In this document: piece by piece, positions 49,344-58,961 of the stretch
Layout: every line of letters begins with the position of its first letter
How positions within the stretch are numbered: position 1 is the stretch's first letter
DNA from: Streptomyces lanatus
GTDB taxonomy: Bacteria; Actinomycetota; Actinomycetes; Streptomycetales; Streptomycetaceae
Assembly (NCBI RefSeq): GCF_014655715.1
Contig: NZ_BNBM01000026.1
Span: 62,001-126,000, forward strand
Reading direction: 5' to 3'
DNA length: 64,000 bases
Program-made: the position numbers and the translations under genes
The notes under the pieces: model-generated
What the model was told of the DNA's origin: nothing
The model's input: only the letters and a program-made list of their open reading frames with translations
The model's database searches: none

Positions 49344-49919
49344 GTGGACCGTGCAGATGTCGGCGCGTTGGTCCAGTCCGCCGTCGGCGGCGACGCGGCG
49401 GCCTGGAAGGCGCTCGTGGAAGGGCTGAGCCCACTGGTGTGGTCCGTCGTGCGCGCGCATCGGCTGGGGGACGCCGACGCCCATGAGGTGTACCAGACCG
49501 TCTGGTTCCGCTTCGCCCAGCACCTGGGGCGTATCCGTGAACCGGACAAGGCCGGTTCCTGGCTCGCGAGCACCGCACGGCACGAGTGCCTGAAGGTGCT
49601 CAAGTTCTCGAAGCGGCTGACCGTGACGAACGATCCGCAGCTGCTGGACCGGGTCAGCGAGGACCGTACGCCCGAGCAGTCGGTCCTGGATTCCGAGGAG
49701 GCCGCCGCCGAGTCGGAGCGCATCCGCTGGATGTGGCAGGAGTTCGAGGAACTCGGCGAACGCTGCCGTCAGTTGCTGCGCGTGCTGATGGCCTCGCCGC
49801 CGCCCAGCTACCAGGAGGTGTCCGCGGCACTGGGCATCGCCGTGGGCAGCATCGGACCGCTGCGCCAGCGCTGTCTGCGCCGGCTCCGGGCCCGAATCGA
49901 CGCACGGGGAGCGCTGTGA
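49344..49919 (+). CDS. Sigma-70 family (ECF-like) RNA polymerase sigma factor
   Basis: The protein is 191 aa. Sigma region 2 is WSVVRAHRLGDADAHEVYQTVWFRFAQHLGRI with SWLASTARHECLKVLKF, and region 4 is RQLLRVLMASPPPSYQEVSAALGIAVGSIGPLRQRCLRRLRA. GTG at 49344 is preferred because GAGGGGTGGG lies just upstream; ATG at 49281 overlaps the protease stop (ATGA) and would add 21 residues. It is in the same operon as the S8 protease. Its product may switch on the cassette or other genes once released by proteolysis. Confidence 0.88.
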   Translation: MDRADVGALVQSAVGGDAAAWKALVEGLSPLVWSVVRAHRLGDADAHEVYQTVWFRFAQHLGRIREPDKAGSWLASTARHECLKVLKFSKRLTVTNDPQLLDRVSEDRTPEQSVLDSEEAAAESERIRWMWQEFEELGERCRQLLRVLMASPPPSYQEVSAALGIAVGSIGPLRQRCLRRLRARIDARGAL

Positions 49920-50374
49920 ACGACGACACGCACGACGACGGGTTCGATGGCGAACTGCTGGAGGAGGAGCTCCGCCAGGCCGCCACCATCCTGGACCCCG
50001 TACCGGCGCAACTGCGCCAACTCGCCGTCGAGGCCTTCGCACTGCACGACCTCGACGCCCGTATCGCCGAGTTGACCTTCGACTCGGTGGTGGACGCCAT
50101 TCCGGTCAGGGGAGCGACGGACGTGCCGCGGATGCTGACGTTCCGCGCGGGCGAAGTGACCGTGGACGTGGAGGTGAGCGCACAAGGCCTGATGGGGCAG
50201 GTGCTGCCGCCGCAGCAGGCGCGGATCGACGTGCTCGGCGGTCCGCAGACGGTCACACCGCTCAGCACCGACGACATGGGCCGCTTCACCAGCGAAGCGC
50301 CGCCCACCGGCCCGTTCGCCCTGCGGCTGCGGACCGGCGGGGACGTGGTGGTCACGGAGTGGCTGCGGGCCTGA
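49916..50374 (+). CDS. Small conserved-looking protein coupled to the sigma factor
   Basis: The protein is 152 aa. It has an acidic N-terminus (VNDDTHDDGFDGELLEEELRQ), a helical middle (LRQLAVEAFALHDLDARIAELTFDS) and a beta-rich C-terminal half (MLTFRAGEVTVDVEVSAQGLMGQV). It has no membrane segment or zinc motif, so it is not a classical anti-sigma factor. GTG overlaps the sigma stop (GTGA). I do not recognise the family. Position suggests a sigma partner or a substrate or effector of the two proteases. Confidence 0.7.
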   Translation: MNDDTHDDGFDGELLEEELRQAATILDPVPAQLRQLAVEAFALHDLDARIAELTFDSVVDAIPVRGATDVPRMLTFRAGEVTVDVEVSAQGLMGQVLPPQQARIDVLGGPQTVTPLSTDDMGRFTSEAPPTGPFALRLRTGGDVVVTEWLRA

Positions 50375-50386
50375 GCCGCCGACGGG

Positions 50387-51184
50387 TCAGCGAGGGACGG
50401 CGTCCACCAGCGCCGCCAACGCCCGCGCGAGCCGGGTGAGTCCGGGACCGGCCGGACCACCCGGCTCCGTCATGTACGTGTCCCGGCGGATCTCGACCAT
50501 GAGGGCATTGACGCGCGGCTCGGTGCCGTAGAACTCCAACGGCACATAGGTCCCGCCGAACGGACTGTCCAGCCCCGTCTCCCCACACGGTGCGAACGCC
50601 TCGCGCGCCGCCGCGAGCAGTTCGGGCGGGGTGTGGAAGGCGTCGGTGCCCAGGCAGACCGGCGGCCGCGGGCCCTCGCCGTGCAGCTCGTAGGGGAGCC
50701 GGGCGGCCGGATAGGAGTGGACGTCGATGATCACGGCCCGCCCGGTGGCGGCCAGTCGCCGCGTGACGGCGTCGGTCATCGAGCGGGCGTATGGCTCGAA
50801 GTAGCGCGAGACCAACGGCGCGGGGTCGAAATCGTTGGGCCGCAGCGCCTCTCGGTGGCTCGTTCGGGTGTATACGGCGCCCATCCCGACGGCGAGCATC
50901 TCCTCCCGCTCGTCCGGGAACCGCTCGGGGTCGACGACCAGCCGCGACAACCGGTTCACGAATCGCCACGGGGTGACCTCCGCCGCCCCGGCCGCCTCCT
51001 CCGCCAGCTCCGCGGTGTGCGCGTCGACGATGTGGTCCAGCTCCCGCTCCAGCGCGGCGTCGTCCAGCACGATCCCCGCGCGCACCTCCGGCGGTATCTC
51101 CCGCGCCGAGTGCGGCACATGCAGGATCACCGGCGATTCCTCGGCTCCGGGGAGCAACTCGAACGACGGCAGGGCATGGGTCAA
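50387..51184 (-). CDS. N-formylglutamate amidohydrolase family protein
   Basis: The protein is 265 aa. VILHVPHSAREIPPEVR, ELDHIVDAHTAEL, VNRLSRLVVDPERFPDERE and VIIDVHSYPAARLPYE are the usual FGase metal-binding and substrate blocks. Family members hydrolyse N-formylglutamate in histidine catabolism, but stand-alone homologues may act on other acylated amino acids. No hut genes are adjacent. It is convergent with the small sigma-partner gene. Confidence 0.88.
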   Translation of the reverse strand: MTHALPSFELLPGAEESPVILHVPHSAREIPPEVRAGIVLDDAALERELDHIVDAHTAELAEEAAGAAEVTPWRFVNRLSRLVVDPERFPDEREEMLAVGMGAVYTRTSHREALRPNDFDPAPLVSRYFEPYARSMTDAVTRRLAATGRAVIIDVHSYPAARLPYELHGEGPRPPVCLGTDAFHTPPELLAAAREAFAPCGETGLDSPFGGTYVPLEFYGTEPRVNALMVEIRRDTYMTEPGGPAGPGLTRLARALAALVDAVPR

Positions 51185-51231
51185 GGGGCTGCTCCGGAGG
51201 CGTTGTCAGTGGGGTGGTGCACCATCACCGT

Positions 51232-51573
51232 ATGAACTTCAGCAACCAGCAGGTGGCCGCCCACTCGTTCCTGCGCATGCTGTACAAGGACGACTACTAC
51301 CCCGATCACGTGGTGGACCAAGGCAGGTCGATCCTGCTGCGGCTGTGCGAGCGCGTCGAGGCCGAGCGGCCCGCCGACCTGGCCGCGCTGTACACGCTGA
51401 CGCAGGCGTCCACGGACGAATTCAACGTCCTTCAGGAGGAGTTCTGGGCCGCGGGGAGCGAACTCGAAACTGTCGCGCGCGAGGAGATAGGCGAGGAGTT
51501 CTGGTTCGTGGCCCAGGCCTACGGTTTCACGGACGCGGACCCGGAGGAACTGATCGCCACGAGGGACTGGTGA
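51232..51573 (+). CDS. DUF5713-like small protein
   Basis: The protein is 113 aa, acidic, helical, with FLRMLYKDDYYPDHVVDQG near the start and TDEFNVLQEEFWAAGSELETVAREEIGEEFWFVA in the middle. It fits DUF5713, whose function is unknown. It is divergent from the amidohydrolase gene, with only 47 bp between. Confidence 0.75.
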   Translation: MNFSNQQVAAHSFLRMLYKDDYYPDHVVDQGRSILLRLCERVEAERPADLAALYTLTQASTDEFNVLQEEFWAAGSELETVAREEIGEEFWFVAQAYGFTDADPEELIATRDW

Positions 51574-51646
51574 CGCGGGCCCCGGCAGACGGCTCCGCCC
51601 CGGCGGACGTGGTGTCGGCCGGGGCGGAGCCTGGGAGCGGGGTGCG

Positions 51647-53866
<2,220 letters not shown>

Positions 53867-53896
53867 CGGGTGCTCCGCTCCACGTCTGCAACATTG

Positions 53897-53908
53897 CTCG
53901 ACATCAAG
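53897..53908. promoter_or_regulatory. Imperfect dyad upstream of icd
   Basis: CTCGAC-ATCAAG next to AGATATCT forms an AT-rich patch 31 bases before the icd start. Similar CTTGATGTCGAG elements occur before TCA-cycle genes in Streptomyces as far as I recall. The binder is not identified, and the 53867-54098 gap holds nothing else I can name. Confidence 0.3.
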
Positions 53909-54098
53909 ATATCTCGTGATCGACCCGTACTCGACAGGGGTCCGCACAGAGGTGCGGGATGTGTGGCGACATCTCGGATCCCCGCAAGAGGAAGCGGGCC
54001 CTCCGTGCAACCTGATCGTCGGCTCCGACAGTCATGTAGGGAGATCACCGATCCGGTGGCCGGTCCTGACCTCCCGGCCGCCCCAGCGAAAGCGGACC

Positions 54099-55676
54099 AT
54101 GAGATATCGCACCCGAGTGACGGCCCCCGCGGCCGCGCTGATCGGCACCGCGGCGGCCCTGACCGCCGCCCCCTCCGCCCACGCCACGCCGACGACGGGG
54201 ACGTCGGCACCCAAGACCTCCGCCGCCAAGACCGCCGGCACCCCGGGCCCCGAGACCCTCGGCGACCCCGTCTACCCGGCCCTCGGCAACGACGGCTACC
54301 GCGTCGCCGCCTACCACCTCGACTTCTCCTACGACACCACCACCCGCCTGGTCGACGCCACCGCGACCCTGCGGATCCGCACCACCCAGGCCCTGAGCCG
54401 CCTCTCCCTCGACTCCCTCGGCCTCGACATCCGCTCCGTGCGTGTCGCCGGCCGCAAGGCGACGTTCGAGCAGGCCGCCGAGAAGCTCCGCGTCACGCCC
54501 GTCCGGGCCCTCCCGGCGAAGTCCTGGGTCACGATCTGCGTCGAGTACTCCGCGGACCCGCGCCGCACGCTGCCCCACACCGGCTGGGTCGACACCCTGG
54601 ACGGCTTCGCGGTGGCCTGCCAGGCGGACTCGGCACACACTGTCTTCCCCTGCAACGACCACCCGAGCGACAAGGCCGACTTCACCTTCCGCCTCACCGT
54701 CCCCAGCGGCCTGCGCGGCGTGGCGAGCGGCCGGCTCGTGCGCACCGAGAGCCTGGACGGCGGCCGTACGGCGTACACCTACCGCTCCCGCGAGCCCATG
54801 GCCACGGAGCTGGTGCAGATCACGGTCGGCGACTATGCGGTGAAGGAGCGGCAGGGCCCGCACGGGCTCCCGCTGCGCGATGTCGTCCCGGTCGCCCGCG
54901 CCGAGGCGCTGGAGCCGGCGCTCGCGCTGACGCCGAAGATGGTGGAGTGGGTGGAGGCGCGGCTCGGGGCGTTCCCCTTCGAGACGTACGGACTGCTGCC
55001 CTGCAACTCCAACGCCGAGAGGCCCTTCGGGTTCATCGGTCTGGAGACCCAGACCCTCACCGTGTACCGGCCGGCCTTCCTGCTCCAGGAGGAGAAGAAG
55101 ATCGGCTCGCACATGATGCACGAGCTGGTCCACTCCTACTTCGGCAACAGCGTCAGCCCCGCCACCTGGTCCGACCTCTGGCTGAATGAGGGCCACGCCG
55201 ACTTCTACGGGCTGCTCTACCGCTATGAGCGCGGCTGGCCGGACTCCCTGGGCATGACCACCCTGGAAGCCCGGATGAAGGACACCTACGCCAAGGGCGA
55301 CCAGTGGCGCCATGAGTCGGGGCCGGTCGCGGCGCCGAACGCGGTGAACCTGTTCGACGACCAGCGGTACCTGGGCGGCGTCCTCGTCCTCTACGCGCTG
55401 CGCAACCTCGTCGGCGAGGACGCCTTCCATGCCCTGGAGCGCGCCTTCCTCGACCGGCACCGCAACTCATCGGCGTCGACGGGGGATTACATCGCCGTCG
55501 CCTCGGAGGTGTCGGGCCAGGATCTGTCCGGATTCCTGCGGGACTGGCTGTACGGCACGAGGACGCCGCGGATGCCGGGGCACCCGGACTGGACGGTCAC
55601 TCCGGTGGACCCGGCACTCGCCGCGCCCCGCCGCCGCAGGAGCGCCGACCACCACGAGAACTCGGCCACCCTCTAG
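54099..55676 (+). CDS. Secreted M1-family aminopeptidase
   Basis: The protein is 525 aa with a signal peptide (MRYRTR, hydrophobic stretch, AHA site near residue 29). The M1 zinc motif is HELVH at residues 341-345, with the third ligand E364 in LWLNEGHAD, and the substrate block GFIGLETQ at about 311-318 replaces the usual GAMEN. The C-terminal HEAT-like domain of larger M1 enzymes is absent. It probably trims peptides outside the cell. It is divergent from icd and convergent with the MscS gene. Confidence 0.92.
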   Translation: MRYRTRVTAPAAALIGTAAALTAAPSAHATPTTGTSAPKTSAAKTAGTPGPETLGDPVYPALGNDGYRVAAYHLDFSYDTTTRLVDATATLRIRTTQALSRLSLDSLGLDIRSVRVAGRKATFEQAAEKLRVTPVRALPAKSWVTICVEYSADPRRTLPHTGWVDTLDGFAVACQADSAHTVFPCNDHPSDKADFTFRLTVPSGLRGVASGRLVRTESLDGGRTAYTYRSREPMATELVQITVGDYAVKERQGPHGLPLRDVVPVARAEALEPALALTPKMVEWVEARLGAFPFETYGLLPCNSNAERPFGFIGLETQTLTVYRPAFLLQEEKKIGSHMMHELVHSYFGNSVSPATWSDLWLNEGHADFYGLLYRYERGWPDSLGMTTLEARMKDTYAKGDQWRHESGPVAAPNAVNLFDDQRYLGGVLVLYALRNLVGEDAFHALERAFLDRHRNSSASTGDYIAVASEVSGQDLSGFLRDWLYGTRTPRMPGHPDWTVTPVDPALAAPRRRRSADHHENSATL

Positions 55677-55690
55677 GGGTTTCCGGTACG

Positions 55691-56785
55691 TCAGTCGAGG
55701 CGGACGGAGGTCACCCCGTCCGCCTCCTCGTGGACGCGCTGCTGCGGAATGGAGAAGGCCCCCTGCTGGATCGCCACCGTCCGCGCGGGCGCCGGGATGC
55801 TGATGCCCTCCTTGCGGTAGCGACGGTGCAGGCGCTTGATGAACTCGTGCTTGATCCGGTACTGGTCGCTGAACTCACCGACGCCCAGGATGACCGTGAA
55901 GCCGATCCGGGAATCGCCGAAGGTGTGGAAGCGGATGATCGGCTCATGGTCCGGCAGCGCACCCTCGACCTCGGTCATCACCTCGGCGATGACCTCGTTC
56001 GTGACCCGCTCGACGTGGTCGAGATCGCTGTCGTAGGCCACACCGACCTGGAGCAGGATCGTCAACTCCTGCTCGGGACGCATGAAGTTCGTCATGTTCG
56101 TCTTCGCGAGCTCCCCGTTGGGGATGACGATCAGGTTGTTGGAGAGCGCCCGCACGGTCGTCTGGCGCCAGTTGATGTCCTCGACGTAGCCCTCCTCGCC
56201 ACTGGCCAGCCGGATGTAGTCGCCGGGCTGAACGGTCTTGGAGGCGAGGATGTGGATGCCCGCGAACAGGTTGGCGAGCGTGTCCTGAAGGGCGAGCGCG
56301 ACCGCCAGACCACCGACGCCCAGGGCGGTGAGCAGGGGCGCTATGGAGATGCCCAGCGTCTGCAGCACCACCAGGAAGCCGATGGCCAGGACCAGGATCC
56401 GGGTGATGTTGACGAAGATCGTGGCCGAGCCGGCGACGCCGGGCCGGGACTGGGTCACCGAGCGCATCACTCCGGCGATGCCGCGGGCCGCGGCCAGCGT
56501 CACGACGAAGATGAGCAGCACGGTCAAGCACTGGTTGACGGTGTGCTGGACCGCCTTCGTCAGCGGCAGCGCCGCGCCCGCGGAGGCCGCGCCGCCGACG
56601 AACGCCGCCCACGGCACCACGGTCCGCAGTACGTCCACGATGAGGTCGTCGCCGCTCCAGCGGGTGCGGTCGGCGTGCTTGCCCAGCCAGCGCAGCAGCA
56701 TCCGCAGCAGGAACGCCGCGAGCAGGCCCGAGGCCAGCGCGATCCCGGCGAAGACCAGGTCGTCCACGGTGAGCGCCCGGTTCAC
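55691..56785 (-). CDS. MscS-family mechanosensitive channel
   Basis: The protein is 364 aa. Four or so membrane segments are at about 8-30, 55-75, 85-105 and 125-165. The pore helix and beta domain read ALGVGGLAVALALQDTLANLFAGIHILASK and VQPGDYIRLASGEEGYVEDINWRQTTVRAL, with NNLIVIPNGELAKTNMTNF behind. It releases solutes on osmotic downshock. The GTG start at 56785 has GGAGG 7 bases upstream. Confidence 0.92.
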   Translation of the reverse strand: MNRALTVDDLVFAGIALASGLLAAFLLRMLLRWLGKHADRTRWSGDDLIVDVLRTVVPWAAFVGGAASAGAALPLTKAVQHTVNQCLTVLLIFVVTLAAARGIAGVMRSVTQSRPGVAGSATIFVNITRILVLAIGFLVVLQTLGISIAPLLTALGVGGLAVALALQDTLANLFAGIHILASKTVQPGDYIRLASGEEGYVEDINWRQTTVRALSNNLIVIPNGELAKTNMTNFMRPEQELTILLQVGVAYDSDLDHVERVTNEVIAEVMTEVEGALPDHEPIIRFHTFGDSRIGFTVILGVGEFSDQYRIKHEFIKRLHRRYRKEGISIPAPARTVAIQQGAFSIPQQRVHEEADGVTSVRLD

Positions 56786-56885
56786 CGGTCACCTCCGGGA
56801 AGAAGAACTGCGGCGAATCCCTTCGCCGACGGCCGGATGTGAAGTCTCGTCACGTTGTCACCTGCTCGATTCCGCGATGTGCCGT

Positions 56886-56919
56886 CGCGCCGGTCACCCC
56901 ATCCCCCGTGACCGGCGCG
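56886..56919 (-). terminator. Hairpin after the enoyl-CoA hydratase gene
   Basis: A perfect 12-bp stem (CGCGCCGGTCAC with its complement) with a 10-base loop lies 118 bases past the stop of the leftward hydratase gene and before the MscS gene, so it can separate the two transcripts. There is no T-tract. Confidence 0.6.
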
Positions 56920-57037
56920 AGGGCTCATCCTGCCGTATCGGGTACGTGTGTTCGCGCCAGGACCGTCGGCCGGACGGCCTCATCGGTCGCTTTCGGGCAT
57001 TCTCCCCGGAACGGCCGGTTGCTTCGAGGGCGCATCG

Positions 57038-57802
57038 TCACATGTCCGTGAACGACCCGTGCCGCCCCGCGCCGGAGGCGAACCGGGCCGCGCCCTCCAC
57101 GCTCTCGGCCAACGCACCCGTGCCATGTCGCAGTTCACCCCGCATCGCGGCCTCCTCGTCCAGCCCGTCCTGGTCCAGCACGGAGGCACGGTCGCCGCGC
57201 AGACACGCCTGCGGGAACCGTGCGATCGCGGCGGCCAGCTCCTCCGCCGCGGCGCGGGCACGTCCGGTCGGCACGACCCGGTTGGCGAGCCCCATGTCGT
57301 GCGCCTCGGTGGCCGGCACCGGGCGTCCGGTCAGGATCATGTCCATGGCGCGGCTGGTGCCGATCAGCCGGGGCAGCCGTACCGTGCCCCCGTCGATCAG
57401 CGGCACGCCCCAGCGACGGCAGAACACCCCGAAGACGGCGTCCTCCTCGGCCACCCGCAGATCGCACCACAGTGCCAGCTCCAGGCCACCGGCCACCGCG
57501 TGCCCGGTGACCGCGGCGATCACCGGCTTCGACAGCCGCAGCCGCGTCGGCCCCATCGGCCCGTCGCCCTCCTCGGCGACCCGGTTGCCCCGCTCGGTGC
57601 CGAGCGCCTTGAGATCGGCGCCCGCGCAGAAGGTGCCGCCCTCACCCCACAGCACCGCGACCCTGGCCTCGTCGTCCGCCTCGAACTCCCGGAAGGCGGC
57701 GACGAGCTCGGCGGCGGTCGGGCCGTCGACCGCGTTGCGGACCTCGGGGCGGGAGAGGACGACGGTGGTGACGTGTCCCTGGCGCTCGATACGGACCGGC
57801 AT
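57038..57802 (-). CDS. Enoyl-CoA hydratase/isomerase family protein
   Basis: The protein is 254 aa with a crotonase fold. GEGGTFCAGADLKALGTE is the oxyanion loop near residue 58-75, AVTGHAVAGGLELALWCDLRVAEEDAVFG follows, and the catalytic Glu position reads GVPLIDGGTVRLPRLIG. It hydrates or isomerises acyl-CoA thioesters. The ribosome binding site AAAGGA lies inside a possible GGGGTCC/GGACCCC hairpin (57807-57830), which might limit translation. It lies 73 bp downstream of the flippase-like gene on the same strand. Confidence 0.9.
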   Translation of the reverse strand: MPVRIERQGHVTTVVLSRPEVRNAVDGPTAAELVAAFREFEADDEARVAVLWGEGGTFCAGADLKALGTERGNRVAEEGDGPMGPTRLRLSKPVIAAVTGHAVAGGLELALWCDLRVAEEDAVFGVFCRRWGVPLIDGGTVRLPRLIGTSRAMDMILTGRPVPATEAHDMGLANRVVPTGRARAAAEELAAAIARFPQACLRGDRASVLDQDGLDEEAAMRGELRHGTGALAESVEGAARFASGAGRHGSFTDM

Positions 57803-57875
57803 GGCGGGGGTCCTTTCCGTGGGCGGACCCCGGCGGGCCCGATCCGTGGTGCGGACCCCGTACGTTACTGGCCGG

Positions 57876-58841
57876 TCATATGACCTTCCAGCGCACCAGC
57901 GCCCCCAGCGTCAGCGCGCCGGGCAGCAGCGGCAGCCACACCGTGATGATCCGGTACGCCAGCACCACCGCCGTCGCCACCGCCACCGGGGCGCCCGCCG
58001 CGACCAGCGCCACGATCAGCGCCGCCTCCACCGAGCCGAGCCCGCCGGGCGTGGGCACGACGGCGACGGCGACGGTCGCCGCCAGATACGCGAGCGCCAT
58101 GTGGGCCGGCGGCACATCCAGCCCCAGGGCGAGCCCGACCAGGACGAGCCCGGCCGCCTGGAGCGCCGGGAAGGCCAGCGAGCCGCCCCACAGGGCCAGC
58201 GCCCGGGAGGGACGGGTGTGCACCGAGCGCGCCTCGCCAAGGGCGGTGCGCAGGAACGACATCACGGCGATGCGCAGCCGCCGTACGAGGGCGAAGACGG
58301 CCACGACGACGGCGACCACGGCGGCGACGATCAGCAGCAGCGGGCCCCAGGAACCCGCCGGAAGCAGCGGGCCGAGCCGCAGGGCGTGCGGGAAGGCGAT
58401 GAGCAGCGCGGCCAGCAGGCCGACGCGGGCGACGCTCTCCGCGAGCAGATACAGCGCCAGCGCGGCCGAGGAGCGGGCGAGCGGCAGCCCGCACACCGTC
58501 ATGAAGCGCAGGTTGACCGCGCTCGCGCCCAGCCCGGTGGGCAGCAGATGGTTGGCCGAACCCGCGGCGAACTGCGTGACGAGCAGCCGCAGTTTCGGCA
58601 GCCGGTCGACCACCGCACCCTGCCGGGTCACCGCCGCCGCCACCCAGGTCAGACAGGTGGCGCCGGCCGCGGCCAGCAGCCAGGGCCACTTGGCCGTCGC
58701 CATGTGCCCGATGCCCTCGGCGAGCACGGCCCGGTGCTGCACCGCGATCACGACCACGAGGACGAGCGGGAGCAGGACGAGTACCTGGCGGATCGGGACG
58801 CGCCGGAGCAGGCGTCCGAGGGAGAGTCGTACCGCTGTCAC
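57876..58841 (-). CDS. Flippase-like integral membrane protein (lysylphosphatidylglycerol synthase TM / UPF0104 family)
   Basis: The protein is 321 aa with about seven membrane segments (VLVLLPLVLVVVIAV near residue 19, WPWLLAAAGATCLTWVAAAV near 50, and later ones). Conserved blocks are NHLLPTGLGASAVNLRFM and VPTPGGLGSVEAALIVAL, typical of the UPF0104/AglD family, which contains the flippase part of MprF. It may move a lipid or lipid-linked sugar. The GTG start at 58841 lies before RLSLGRLLRRVPIRQVL. Confidence 0.83.
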   Translation of the reverse strand: MTAVRLSLGRLLRRVPIRQVLVLLPLVLVVVIAVQHRAVLAEGIGHMATAKWPWLLAAAGATCLTWVAAAVTRQGAVVDRLPKLRLLVTQFAAGSANHLLPTGLGASAVNLRFMTVCGLPLARSSAALALYLLAESVARVGLLAALLIAFPHALRLGPLLPAGSWGPLLLIVAAVVAVVVAVFALVRRLRIAVMSFLRTALGEARSVHTRPSRALALWGGSLAFPALQAAGLVLVGLALGLDVPPAHMALAYLAATVAVAVVPTPGGLGSVEAALIVALVAAGAPVAVATAVVLAYRIITVWLPLLPGALTLGALVRWKVI

Positions 58842-58923
58842 ATTCGGAGAGGTTCTCCGCGTCGCGCCAACGGCGGGTTGCGACCGCGGAGACGGCGCAT
58901 TACGGGAGCCGACATACGAGAGG

Positions 58924-58954
58924 TTGACCTCAACATTGGTTGAGGTCCTACGTT
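58924..58954 (+). promoter_or_regulatory. SoxR-box promoter with 19-bp spacer
   Basis: TTGACC (58924-58929) and TACGTT (58949-58954) are 19 bases apart. The dyad CCTCAA-CATTGG-TTGAGG (58928-58945) fills the spacer. This matches the SoxR operator pattern CCTCAA-N6-TTGAGG and the long spacer of MerR-type promoters. The ABC transporter ATG is 7 bases after the -10, so its mRNA is probably leaderless. Confidence 0.9.
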
Positions 58955-58961
58955 CCTTCCC

